From an uncultured Elusimicrobia bacterium (GTDB taxonomy: Bacteria; RUG730), in assembly GCA_900321865.1 (NCBI GenBank), contig ONXP01000062.1, forward strand, positions 1 to 39,631: a DNA stretch of 39,631 bases. Direction: 5' to 3'. The notes beneath the pieces were generated by a model that worked only from the letters and a program-made list of their open reading frames with translations, was not told the origin of the DNA and made no database searches. The stretch's first letter is position 1, and each line of letters opens with the position of its first letter. The position numbers and the translations under genes were made by a program. Below are positions 28,901 through 36,011 of the stretch, one piece after another.

Positions 28901-29025
28901 TTTATAATCTGAAAAAAATATTCCAAAAAGCTATAATGAAATTCTTCCATAAATCAAAATTAGCTAAAGATAATAAAGTTCTTGTAAATCTAGACAAAGT
29001 TAAAGCCTTTGCTAGTGCCGCATAA
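22939..29025 (+). CDS. giant secreted protein: TraB/Tiki/ChaN-like domain plus two HExxE modules
   Basis: This 2028-residue protein has unknown function. I chose the ATG at 22939 (22942 is equally possible) because the GAGGTG ribosome site overlaps the upstream GTG. A signal peptide ends near LYA (residue 32). Residues about 40-470 carry motifs of the TraB/Tiki/ChaN/EreA superfamily: IKDLHKDYE (H66), FVGIEG (E96), VVGLEDRDLY (E147) and VLGGYHTDG (H445). I recall similar segments at the start of uncharacterised Omnitrophota proteins. Two related modules follow: VYIGKDLYNFI...KHEYLE (H727) with a downstream His747, and IYFSSGMINFL...VHEIGE (H1660) with His1676. Between them lie an Asn-rich linker (about 877-897), acidic stretches, a hydrophobic segment (about 1405-1433) and a Glu/Lys run (1499-1521). 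The domain calls are inference. Confidence 0.88.
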   Translation: MMKIKVFHFKKMVSFIISLIFLFNSTFYNLYAMLGGSNLPISSYGQIIEKYDGTSSGKIILIKDLHKDYEVEKNILKFLENLKKDYKDNFKFVGIEGVDQKGITFNTFAKFKKSEKEDILDKMAHLGYLSGAEWFAALNNINVVGLEDRDLYLKNFKNYYKSVNYREDLANFFDEINRGIARNEAIFFTQETKNLLEARLKFLDGKISLKEYGLFLEPNIKPENLMSFTNYKNQIILEEKKKEIFLNEIKYEASDLIQKLENYLKKDEKEALNKIDGDEFYLLLAEILKQKNINIKNYKKLSEYLEYLELKKNVDLENLYFEIEEMEKEAFLNLEKNRKDSSEFLKAKIDLLDIERFLFNKVGNFEQDKISEEIDEKLETSRKFFKKLFYKDYFENYYEKLKLSIKNMKLFYRDANKRNEIMSNNILFSPLKKGEIRAIVLGGYHTDGVKNLFKAKGINYEIVLPNFLGERTNLYEKRIKEQGERFYENLNNAKFSDLKNDQLELVSLFANSGLDLNGNSLEDFVILLLSKEKNKLLEEKYNTLSSDLKFIINLLAFYDKNQNLEKNKTEEENKLIQKINKLKNALKNLGINFDISIKKDEDLIKNSRYERLKTAFKEIFSLPLKILGHLLGKGNKNEQIDKDSYTKIEDAKIKNITINDKKINLYKEKNPENSTNGSINYNYDAFHAEDETTENFSVYIGKDLYNFISSNFHTGIQNFIYEAIAKHEYLEYQIQKQKHEISEDEIHIEAIKQEGSYSHKAIVIAFNMFFNEGIPEDLDSVIKSLEELVKKIYERKDIESEKDLISYILSSEYLNFKNNIQKAYEQYEKILDKSLDNLEKNIKNISEISKNSEPHLLNLFDNSNLIPINQNNDVKILNNNTQNNNINMIINNNNINKTEVQNLNGQTISIETYKQNDITKKRLSHLRLVDTNGDNNDTYSDTHKNKEKNNIKYQDVIKIKHVNKGKLSEISENNHVFLKRDDTSSKNKNLIQKNININFTNKKDTKELKTNQGVRFAIKDENRNIEDDIDENVNINSIRTRKYNFTEEENLTIKEEKKDDSEDKYSEDENTIINFDDEFEEFDKTDELLNLIDEKYKKFEKFVEMIDESKNIEIEKRLKKNKKDFEFNLLYAKPWYMKEKKEKQNPENSVHSQYKEFIYNFKNNNNTSKELKNIIFKSALKNHKNKTKNINIDYENAPRPIIDTYSLLSELKGTKDPKTILKNLVNISKDQKFLTLLEKIKKDEITFDNLYKDETYLNFHNNFLLLQDLLENNLLLPFEIDLAKKVQHLFIPILKDTIEHCIEKAWRIYENDDFYDDDYYKSYIENVKFLKEIQLFLTPAFDEIDYKPIKNKIKKKSDNEKEITIGKITYEINVLYNTIKPDIGLLRLERRLRRARNRDQVLAILKAAAIPFVFTGKILFIDLPKGLINIPWGTWFTEIRDFASSIDWRSGWDNLKGFFTDTIPSWFQNLPFCSPSNNNTIKEEKETELSNNNIVSIREEEKKEEKEEKKEDDKDKSEEEDHWKNAIRSNDFEAEIQLRGDKSNKDFQNEAIKRGKNLKGDSIKAFLNKISSKLENVMDIIKNKILEIKNKNFLNKLNDLIKSLDGYEIKSIEKSDDHYEVFTNEKTIYFSSGMINFLKNLEKYTTQDYFIDMVSSIIVHEIGEKFLMENEIQNAHDLITEILGKDHENFIEALDIHEKYTKNQINNITELQSDITKFKDNLKISQKMAIKLLPKVSKYLAERSAEKELSDFKEIVFDINGKNFNEIQTYFNNLKIENKMFVNLILVGDMKDIKDIDNLTKYIDQKSHGLINISWVIGKSSYEVLENKNFKFENNDKISIIKMLSNGYLLGNGAITEKILTSLKTLANKDNLNSIEIEFLLNNSSKNLKKEYFENGEPAKNIRQIILGKEQKIENLEAKNIINKINSDKINVISRLGSDLVLNLEYKTEDIQKTLDFTELNIDESNNIEILENERIELDGIDEKDMKIYNLKKIFQKAIMKFFHKSKLAKDNKVLVNLDKVKAFASAA

Positions 29026-29035
29026 GCCTTTAGTT

Positions 29036-29079
29036 AAATTTTGGAGCTTTTCTTATTCTTGGGAAAGGCTCCAAAATTT
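29036..29079 (+). terminator. long hairpin after the giant gene, probable terminator
   Basis: AAATTTTGGAGC (29036-29047) pairs perfectly with GCTCCAAAATTT (29068-29079). The stem continues inward with G-U and A-T pairs to about 18 pairs around the loop ATTCTT. It starts 11 bases after the giant gene's stop and is followed by TT then CTG, so the U-tract is provided mainly by the end of the stem. It is the strongest hairpin I found in the window. A structured RNA is the alternative. Confidence 0.55.
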
Positions 29080-29432
29080 TTCTGTATGTCCTTAAGTGGA
29101 ACATCTAAAAAGTCTATTGTTTTTGGAGAGACTTTGAAATTTCGCCGGTTGCTTTCAGTAAATCTTTTAAAAAAAATAACAAAATCAAAAAAATTTTTAT
29201 TAAAATTAAAAATCATTCCTAAGGTTTTGGGAAAATTCTGATTTTTTGAAAATTCTTTTAAAAAAAAGTTTTAAAAAATAATAAATTTATCTTTTTTATT
29301 TGATGATTTATATTTTAAAAATTAAACCGTTTTTTTTAGCTTATAGAAAATTTTGATTGTATTTTTGACTTTTAAGGCAAGCAACAAAATTCAAAACTTT
29401 CTCATAGGGTAAATGGACAATGCGAAATTTAA
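29080..29432. other. intergenic region with a G+C-raised segment and no confident gene
   Basis: This stretch separates the giant gene from dus. Up to about 29160 it has clearly more G+C than other gaps (for example TTTCGCCGGTTGC near 29140-29152). It contains a second perfect stem, AAAGTCT (29109-29115) with AGACTTT (29129-29135). Short open frames run on both strands (minus 29034-29216, 60 codons; plus 29041-29241), but neither has a ribosome site or a recognisable product. From 29160 to 29432 it is ordinary A/T-rich spacer with poly-A/T runs. A structured small RNA or the remains of a gene would explain the first part. Confidence 0.4.
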
Positions 29433-30386
29433 CTAAAATATTTTTGACAAATCTTCCAAGGATTGTATATTAAAAAGTTTTGCACGAAGTTCTGAGGCTC
29501 CTTTCATTCCTTTTACCAGCCACACAATAAATTTTCTTAGCTCAAAAATGCCTCTTTCACCTCGATATTTTAAAAATTCTGATGAAAAATCAAAAATATA
29601 ATTTAACTTTTCTTCTTCTGAAATTTCGAAAAAAGTCCCGTTATTAAAAAATTCTAAAATCTGCCTAAATATCCAAGGATTAGAAAAACTGGCTCTTCCT
29701 ATCATAAACCCATCGCAAAAAGTCATATCATACATATTTTTTACATCGTATGGAGTAAAAATATTTCCGTTTCCAATCACTGGAATTTTTACAGCATCTT
29801 TGACCTTTTTAATAATATTCCAATCAAAATCATTAAACTTTTGGCTCCTGGTTCTAGCATGAACGGTAATTAAATCTACACCTTCGTCTTCCGCAATTTT
29901 TGCAATTTCCGGAGCATTTATACTGTTTAGGTCAAAGCCTGCTCTAATTTTTATTGACAATGGGATATTTATTTTTTGTCTAACAGTTTTTATTATCTTT
30001 GCAATTTTTAAAGGATCTTTTAAAAGGCTGGAGCCTGAACCGTGGCTGACGACCTTTGGGGCAGGACAACCCATATTTATATCTATAAATTTTACACCTT
30101 TATCCGCTAACATTTCGCTAACAATTGCTAAAATTTCAGGATCGTTTCCAAATATTTGGACAATAACAGTCGGATTTTCCAAAGAAATATCCACGAGATC
30201 CCAAGTTTTTTTATTGTTATAAAAAAGGCCGTGGCTAGAAATCATTTCGGTAAATAAAATTCTAGCCCCAAAATTTCTAATAAATTTGCGAAAAGGTTTT
30301 ATACTAATTCCTGCAAGAGGAGCCAGGGCTAAATTATTTTCAAAATCTATATTTTTAATTTTTATTGGTTTTATAAAATTTTGCAT
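29433..30386 (-). CDS. dusB: tRNA-dihydrouridine synthase (DusB-like)
   Basis: This FMN enzyme reduces uridines in the tRNA D-loop. The 317 residues form a TIM barrel with APLAGISIKPFRKFIR at the start, FTEMISSHGL, VQIFGNDPE, and FIDINMGCPAPKVVSHGSGS, which contains the catalytic cysteine. Then come IKIRAGFD, LITVHARTRSQKF (tRNA-binding arginine region) and IPVIGNGNIFTPYDV, and the FMN-phosphate GFMIGRASFSNPWIF. A C-terminal helical domain ends the protein. The GCP motif and flanking sequence fit DusB better than DusA or DusC; the exact subgroup needs alignment. In many bacteria dusB precedes fis or lysS; here it stands alone, divergent from the helicase-nuclease gene. Confidence 0.92.
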   Translation of the reverse strand: MQNFIKPIKIKNIDFENNLALAPLAGISIKPFRKFIRNFGARILFTEMISSHGLFYNNKKTWDLVDISLENPTVIVQIFGNDPEILAIVSEMLADKGVKFIDINMGCPAPKVVSHGSGSSLLKDPLKIAKIIKTVRQKINIPLSIKIRAGFDLNSINAPEIAKIAEDEGVDLITVHARTRSQKFNDFDWNIIKKVKDAVKIPVIGNGNIFTPYDVKNMYDMTFCDGFMIGRASFSNPWIFRQILEFFNNGTFFEISEEEKLNYIFDFSSEFLKYRGERGIFELRKFIVWLVKGMKGASELRAKLFNIQSLEDLSKIF

Positions 30387-30565
30387 AATAATTGCCTTTT
30401 AGACAAAAAAATTCCTTTTTAAAAATTTTGTTATAAAAAATAAAAATTAATTTTAAAGAAAAATTAAACCTTACACAAAATTAATTTTATTTAAATTAAT
30501 ATAAAAAATAATAAAATATTTACAATTAAAATTTCAATTATAAAGATTTTTAAAAATTACAAAAA

Positions 30566-33500
30566 ATGAATTTTACAGATGAACAAAATAAAGCAATAAC
30601 TATAACAGACGGAATAATTTGCCTTTCTGCAGGGCCAGGATGCGGAAAAACCACAGTTCTTATAAATAAATTTTTTTATATACTAGAAAAATTAATAAAC
30701 GAAAAGTCTTTTGACCAAAAAACCGCCATAAGCTCTATTTTAGCTCTAACATTTACAAATAAGGCTACAGACGAAATAAAAATTAGACTAAAAAGTCTTT
30801 TAAAAACAAAATTAAAACTTCCATCAGACGAAATAAACAAAATATTAAATTTTGCAAAAATTTACACAATAGATGCTTTTGCTTCGAATTTTATAAAAGA
30901 AAATATAATTTACACAAATATAAATCTTTCAAACGATTTTGAAATTATAAATTCCACTTCTGCAAGAGATTTATTTTTAAAAATTGGATATGAAATTTTA
31001 GACAGCGATGCAAAATACATAAACATTTTAGAAAATTTGGGTTTACATAAAAGCCCCAGCCAAATTTTAAAAAGTGCATACATTTTGATAGAAAATTTAT
31101 TATCTAGGCTGATTTCACCAGAAAATTTTTTTGAAACTTCTATAAAATCTTATCACAATAATAATACTGATAAAGAGACTCTAGCCCTTGCAGAATTTTT
31201 TAAAATTTTATACGAAAAGTTTAATAAAACTCTAGAAGAAAAAAACAGCTTAATTTTTCCCAATCTTTTAACTTATGCTTATAAAATCATAAAAGAATAT
31301 CCCAACATTTTAATAAATTATATAAAAAAAGAAAATTTAGAATACATTTTAATAGACGAATACCAGGATGTAAACGATGCAGAAGATTTATTCTTGAGAG
31401 AAATAAGTAAATTTATTAAAAATTATAAATCTTTTGCCCTTGAAAATTATTTTTTGGTAGGAGATACTGGGCAATCTATATACATGTTTCGAAATGCAAA
31501 TTATCATTTGATGCTAGAATATAAATCTTTAGCTAAATCTAATTATTTCCTAAATTTATCGCAAAATTTTCGTTCAACTAAAACCATCATAAATTTTATC
31601 AACCAATATTTTTTATCTGAAAATAATAATATTTATCAAAAACTTATTGGAATGAGAAATGAAATTGGAGAGAATGTAAAAATTTTTTTGGCTTCTGATT
31701 ACACTATGGATGCAGAATTTATTGCAAAAAAAATAAAATATTTAATTTTAGAAAAAAATTATAATTTGAAAGATATTAAGATTTTATTTCGTTCAAAAAC
31801 TAAAATCCCAATTTATGCCAAAACTTTAGAAAAATTTTCTATTCCTTTTAGAGTTAATGATCCAATAATGTTCACAAAAAGTTTAGAAATAAAAATTTTT
31901 CTATCAATTATGAGATTTTTATTAAATCCTAGAGACGACGAAGCAGTTTTTTTAATTTTAACAAAAATATTCAATTTCTCAGAAAATGAAATAATAATTA
32001 TTAAAAATCTGGATGATTTTGACGAATTTAAACAAAAAATCAAACTTTATTTGCAAAATTTTTCTAAAAAAAAAAAAAATTATAAATATATCTCGCTTTT
32101 TGAAAATATTTCAGTTTTAGAAAAAATCAATTTTTTAAATTTTATAAAAATGAAAAAATTGGAACAACTTTATTGCTCTTTGTCTTTTTTTGAAAATTTA
32201 AACAAAAAAATTAAAAGTTTTATTTCGTTTTCAAAAAAAATTTTTAAAATTTTTAATCAAAATAGAATTCTTGAAAGTTTTAACAAAATTTTAGAAACAG
32301 AAGAAATAAAAAATCTTATAAAAACTTTAGACATAAATTTTATACAAGATTTTCAAATTTTACTAAAACTCTATGAAAAAAAAGATTTATTTGGAAATAT
32401 TTTGGGTTTTTTAAAATTTTTTGATGAAATGGAAGAAAATGACTTTAAAGTTTTGGAAAAAGAAACAGAAAATGATCAAAAAGTAGAGCTTTTAACTATT
32501 CATAAATCAAAAGGGTTGGAATTTAAAGTTGTTTTTTTAGCAGGAACAACAAATATTTCAAATAGACAAAATGTTTTTCATTTTCATGAAAAATACGGCC
32601 TAATAATAAAATATAACGAAAAAAAAGAAATTTTAAAAAATGGAAATGTTAATTTTTATCAAAAATTTTTAGAAGAAAATCTGGAAACGGAACATTTGAA
32701 AGAAGAAGAAAGAATTTTTTATGTAGGATTAACTAGAAGTCAAGATTTATTATTTATTTCATTTATAAAACAAAATAATTCTTTCCCTAAACTTTCCAAT
32801 AAAATTTTAGAAATAAAAGGCGAAACCTATTTAATAAAAGAAAATTTTAAACCTTTTGTAAAATTTGCTAAAGGCGATTTTTCCACGAACGAAAATCTAA
32901 AAATAAAAGACCAAACTCCTTTAAAAATCGATTTTTATAGAGAAAATGTTAAAATTTCTATGAAAAATTATCTAGAAAAAAATGAAATTAAAATTTTTCA
33001 GAAACAAGAAAAAGTTTTTTACTCAGTCGCAGAATTAGAATTATTTCGAAAATGCCCTTTTATATATTTTTTGGAAAAACAGAAAAAAATTGGATTTTTA
33101 TACAATGAAGAAAATGAAAATATTATTTTAGGAAATATTTTCCACGAGTTTTTATTTGAAAACTTTTATCAAAAATACGATGAAAAATTTTATAAAAAAA
33201 TTTTAGTTAAAAAATTTAAATTAAAAAATTTTATTCTTGATGAAAAAATAGAAAATATGATTGATAATTTTATAAATTGGATGAAAAATAAAGATTTTAA
33301 TGAAATTTTATTTGTAGAAAAAAATTTTGCCTGGAAAATCAATAATTTTTTAGTCCGTGGAACAATCGATAGAATTGATAAAAGCCATGACAATGAAATT
33401 ATTATTTTTGACTATAAAACCTCTTTTAACTCAAAAAATTCTAAAGAATATCTTTTAAGTATGAATATTTATATGCATGCAATGGAAGAAATTTATAATT

Positions 33501-33712
33501 TTAAAGTAAAAAATATTAAACTTTTATATCCTTTTGTAAACGAAGAAATTCCTTTAGAAAAAATGAAAAAAAATGAATTAAAATCAATTATAACAGATTA
33601 TGTAAAAAACATACGAATTGAAAATTTTAAAAAAATAGAAAACGAAAATTGCAAAAAATGCAGTTATCAAAATTTTTGTAAAACTTTTAATAAAGATGAA
33701 AATATACGATAA
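30566..33712 (+). CDS. UvrD/RecB-type helicase fused to a Fe-S PD-(D/E)XK nuclease
   Basis: This 1048-residue protein combines a superfamily 1A motor and a nuclease, a likely double-strand-break end-processing enzyme. Motor motifs: Q motif TDEQNKAI, Walker A SAGPGCGKTT, motif Ia LTFTNKATDEI, Walker B ILIDEYQDVND, motif III GDTGQSIYMFRNA, motif IV SQNFRST, motif V LTIHKSKGLEFKVVFLAG, and motif VI ERIFYVGLTRSQDLLFIS. The C-terminal nuclease has GTIDRID (D935) and IFDYKT (D949, K951). Four cysteines (C830, then C1029, C1032 and C1038 in NCKKCSYQNFC) have the Cas4/AddB spacing for a 4Fe-4S cluster. The AddB/RecC partner is not in the window. It overlaps priA by 17 bases. The start has no Shine-Dalgarno sequence. 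Confidence 0.9.
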   Translation: MNFTDEQNKAITITDGIICLSAGPGCGKTTVLINKFFYILEKLINEKSFDQKTAISSILALTFTNKATDEIKIRLKSLLKTKLKLPSDEINKILNFAKIYTIDAFASNFIKENIIYTNINLSNDFEIINSTSARDLFLKIGYEILDSDAKYINILENLGLHKSPSQILKSAYILIENLLSRLISPENFFETSIKSYHNNNTDKETLALAEFFKILYEKFNKTLEEKNSLIFPNLLTYAYKIIKEYPNILINYIKKENLEYILIDEYQDVNDAEDLFLREISKFIKNYKSFALENYFLVGDTGQSIYMFRNANYHLMLEYKSLAKSNYFLNLSQNFRSTKTIINFINQYFLSENNNIYQKLIGMRNEIGENVKIFLASDYTMDAEFIAKKIKYLILEKNYNLKDIKILFRSKTKIPIYAKTLEKFSIPFRVNDPIMFTKSLEIKIFLSIMRFLLNPRDDEAVFLILTKIFNFSENEIIIIKNLDDFDEFKQKIKLYLQNFSKKKKNYKYISLFENISVLEKINFLNFIKMKKLEQLYCSLSFFENLNKKIKSFISFSKKIFKIFNQNRILESFNKILETEEIKNLIKTLDINFIQDFQILLKLYEKKDLFGNILGFLKFFDEMEENDFKVLEKETENDQKVELLTIHKSKGLEFKVVFLAGTTNISNRQNVFHFHEKYGLIIKYNEKKEILKNGNVNFYQKFLEENLETEHLKEEERIFYVGLTRSQDLLFISFIKQNNSFPKLSNKILEIKGETYLIKENFKPFVKFAKGDFSTNENLKIKDQTPLKIDFYRENVKISMKNYLEKNEIKIFQKQEKVFYSVAELELFRKCPFIYFLEKQKKIGFLYNEENENIILGNIFHEFLFENFYQKYDEKFYKKILVKKFKLKNFILDEKIENMIDNFINWMKNKDFNEILFVEKNFAWKINNFLVRGTIDRIDKSHDNEIIIFDYKTSFNSKNSKEYLLSMNIYMHAMEEIYNFKVKNIKLLYPFVNEEIPLEKMKKNELKSIITDYVKNIRIENFKKIENENCKKCSYQNFCKTFNKDENIR

Positions 33713-36002
33713 AAACCCTAATTTCTTTTTCGTTGGAGTTATTTTCCCTCTGCCAAACTCAATCGATATAAAAGTGTTCATATATTTAGCTCCATTAAAT
33801 CTAAAAAATGATATAGAAATTGGAAAAAGAGTAGAAGTCCCATTCCGAAATAAAATAAAGCTTGGAATAGTTTATGAACTAGAAAATTTCGATTTAGAAA
33901 ACTTAGAAATAATTTTTAAAGAAATAATTAAAGTTATAGATGATGAAAATTTTTTTACAAAGGAAATGCTAGAAGTTTCCAAAAAAATTAGTGAATATTA
34001 TTTATGCTCTTTGGGCGAAGCGATAAATTTATTTTTGCCAAAAACGAAAAATTTTAAAAAAAATATTGAAATAAAAAAATTTTTTGACAATGAAAATCTA
34101 GAAAATTTTTATAGCAAAAATTTTTTAACCCCAAATATTTACCAAGAAAATGCAATCAAAACTATTTCAAAATCGATAAAAAATAATAGTTATAATGAAT
34201 TTTTACTTTTTGGATGTCCTGGGAGCGGAAAAACCGAGGTTTACTTACATTTAATTCTCAGAACATTAAACTTAAATAAAAATATTATTTATTTGGTGCC
34301 GGAAATTTCACTAATTCCTCAAACATTTTTAAGGCTAGAAATAAGATTTAAAGGTTTAGTAAATGCTCTCCACAGCCAAATGACTGCTTCTCAAAAATCA
34401 CAGATTTACAAAAATATTTTACAAAATAAAACAAAAATTTTAATCGCTACAAGGTCAGGAATCTTTGCTCCGTTTAAAAATTTAGGCTTAATTATCATAG
34501 ATGAAGAGCACGATCCATCCTTTAAAAATGCTGAAAAGCCATTTTATGATGCGAGAAATGTTGCATCCTTTAGAGCAAAAATTTTAAATTCTACGATAGT
34601 TTTAGGCAGTGCAACACCTAGTATTGATACATATTATAGAATTAAAAAAGAAAATATTTTAGAAATGCCATATAAAGCAAAAAGTTTAAAAAATTTAAAT
34701 AATTTCACCCTTCTAAATAGCAATAAAAAAAATAAAAATATAGAGTTAAATCCTAAAAAATCTGAAATTTCAAAACATTTTAATCCAAAAGATTACAATT
34801 CTGGCAAATTAAATATTAAAAATTTTGAGAAATTTGAAAATGAATTTGGGAACAAATTTGAACATAAGAGTAAAATTGAAATTGAAAAAATTAATGATTT
34901 GAAAAATCAAAATATTATTGAAAATATTGAAGAATATCAAAATTCAAAAATTTTTAAAGAAGAAAAAAATGATATTGTAATAATAAATATGAAACTGGAA
35001 ATTTTAAAAAAAAATTATTCAATGATTTCTGAATATTTAAGAAAAAAAATTATTGAAACTTTGGATAAAAAAAAGCAAGTTCTTTTATTTTTGAATAGAA
35101 GAGGCGATTCGACTTTTGTATTTTGCAGAAAATGCGGGTTTGTTTATAAATGTAAGAATTGCGACATTCCTCTCGTCTATCACAGCGACAATGAAAATTT
35201 AATTTGCCATTATTGTGGCTACTCTATAAAAAATTCTAATATTTGCCCAAGTTGCAAATCTAAATATATTAAACATTTTGGTTTTGCTATCCAAAAAATT
35301 GAACGAGAAATAAAAAATTTTTTTCCAAATGCAAAAATTGCTAGGCTAGACAGCGATCTTATGAGAAAAAATAAAAATTATAATGAAAAAATTTTTAAAG
35401 ATTTTAAAAATCAAAATATCGACATTTTGTTAGGAACTCAAATTATATCAAAGGGTTTGGATTTTGAAAATATAGATTTAGTTGGAATAATTTCGGCAGA
35501 TACAATGTTAAACCTGTCAGATTTTAGAGCAGGGGAAAAAACTTTTAGCCTTTTAGTCCAAACCATAGGAAGAGCTGGCAGAAGAGAAAAAGGCCTTGGC
35601 ATAATCCAGACATATTATCCGGACAATTATGCTATAAAAAGTGCTAAAAATTTAGACTATAAAAAATTTTTTTTAGACGAGATAAAATGGCGAAAAGAGC
35701 TTTTTTATCCGCCGTTTTCTAGAATTATTTTATTGACCCTCCGAAGCAAAAATGAAAATTTAGCAAAAAATGAAATCACTCTAATTTATCAAAAAATTAA
35801 AAATTTTAATGATAAAAAGTCTTTAAATTTCATAATTCTAGGCCCATATAAATCCAGCATTTACAAAAAATACAATAATTTTTATTATCAAATCTTAATA
35901 AAAACAAATTTATTTAGTAAAATTAGCCTGGAATTTTTAAATATTTTAGAAAATTATAAAAATTCTAATGCAAAGCTGTCTATAGAAGTTGATCCTTTAT
36001 AG
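33696..36002 (+). CDS. priA: primosomal protein N' (PriA helicase)
   Basis: PriA reloads the replisome at stalled or recombined forks. The 768 residues show the N-terminal DNA-binding domain, Walker A (GCPGSGKTEVYLH), the DEEH box (IIDEEHDPSFK), motif III (LGSATPSIDTYY) and eight zinc-binding cysteines (CRKCGF, CKNC, CHYCGY, CPSC). Motifs V and VI follow (GTQIISKGLDFENIDLVGII, QTIGRAGRREKG). Between about residues 330 and 425 there is an extra low-complexity segment rich in Asn, Lys and Glu that normal PriA proteins lack at this point (family length about 730 with no such insert). The start lies inside the helicase-nuclease gene, so expression is coupled. It ends with TAG overlapping the GGAG site of the next gene. 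Confidence 0.95.
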   Translation: MKIYDKNPNFFFVGVIFPLPNSIDIKVFIYLAPLNLKNDIEIGKRVEVPFRNKIKLGIVYELENFDLENLEIIFKEIIKVIDDENFFTKEMLEVSKKISEYYLCSLGEAINLFLPKTKNFKKNIEIKKFFDNENLENFYSKNFLTPNIYQENAIKTISKSIKNNSYNEFLLFGCPGSGKTEVYLHLILRTLNLNKNIIYLVPEISLIPQTFLRLEIRFKGLVNALHSQMTASQKSQIYKNILQNKTKILIATRSGIFAPFKNLGLIIIDEEHDPSFKNAEKPFYDARNVASFRAKILNSTIVLGSATPSIDTYYRIKKENILEMPYKAKSLKNLNNFTLLNSNKKNKNIELNPKKSEISKHFNPKDYNSGKLNIKNFEKFENEFGNKFEHKSKIEIEKINDLKNQNIIENIEEYQNSKIFKEEKNDIVIINMKLEILKKNYSMISEYLRKKIIETLDKKKQVLLFLNRRGDSTFVFCRKCGFVYKCKNCDIPLVYHSDNENLICHYCGYSIKNSNICPSCKSKYIKHFGFAIQKIEREIKNFFPNAKIARLDSDLMRKNKNYNEKIFKDFKNQNIDILLGTQIISKGLDFENIDLVGIISADTMLNLSDFRAGEKTFSLLVQTIGRAGRREKGLGIIQTYYPDNYAIKSAKNLDYKKFFLDEIKWRKELFYPPFSRIILLTLRSKNENLAKNEITLIYQKIKNFNDKKSLNFIILGPYKSSIYKKYNNFYYQILIKTNLFSKISLEFLNILENYKNSNAKLSIEVDPL

Positions 36003-36011
36003 GAGTTTTTT

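Noticed and set aside
29341-29472. Minus-strand frame after and overlapping dus that reads like protein (FRIVHLPYEKVLNFVACLK)
   Set aside because: It has no ATG, GTG or TTG start and no ribosome site, and the dus product is already of normal length.
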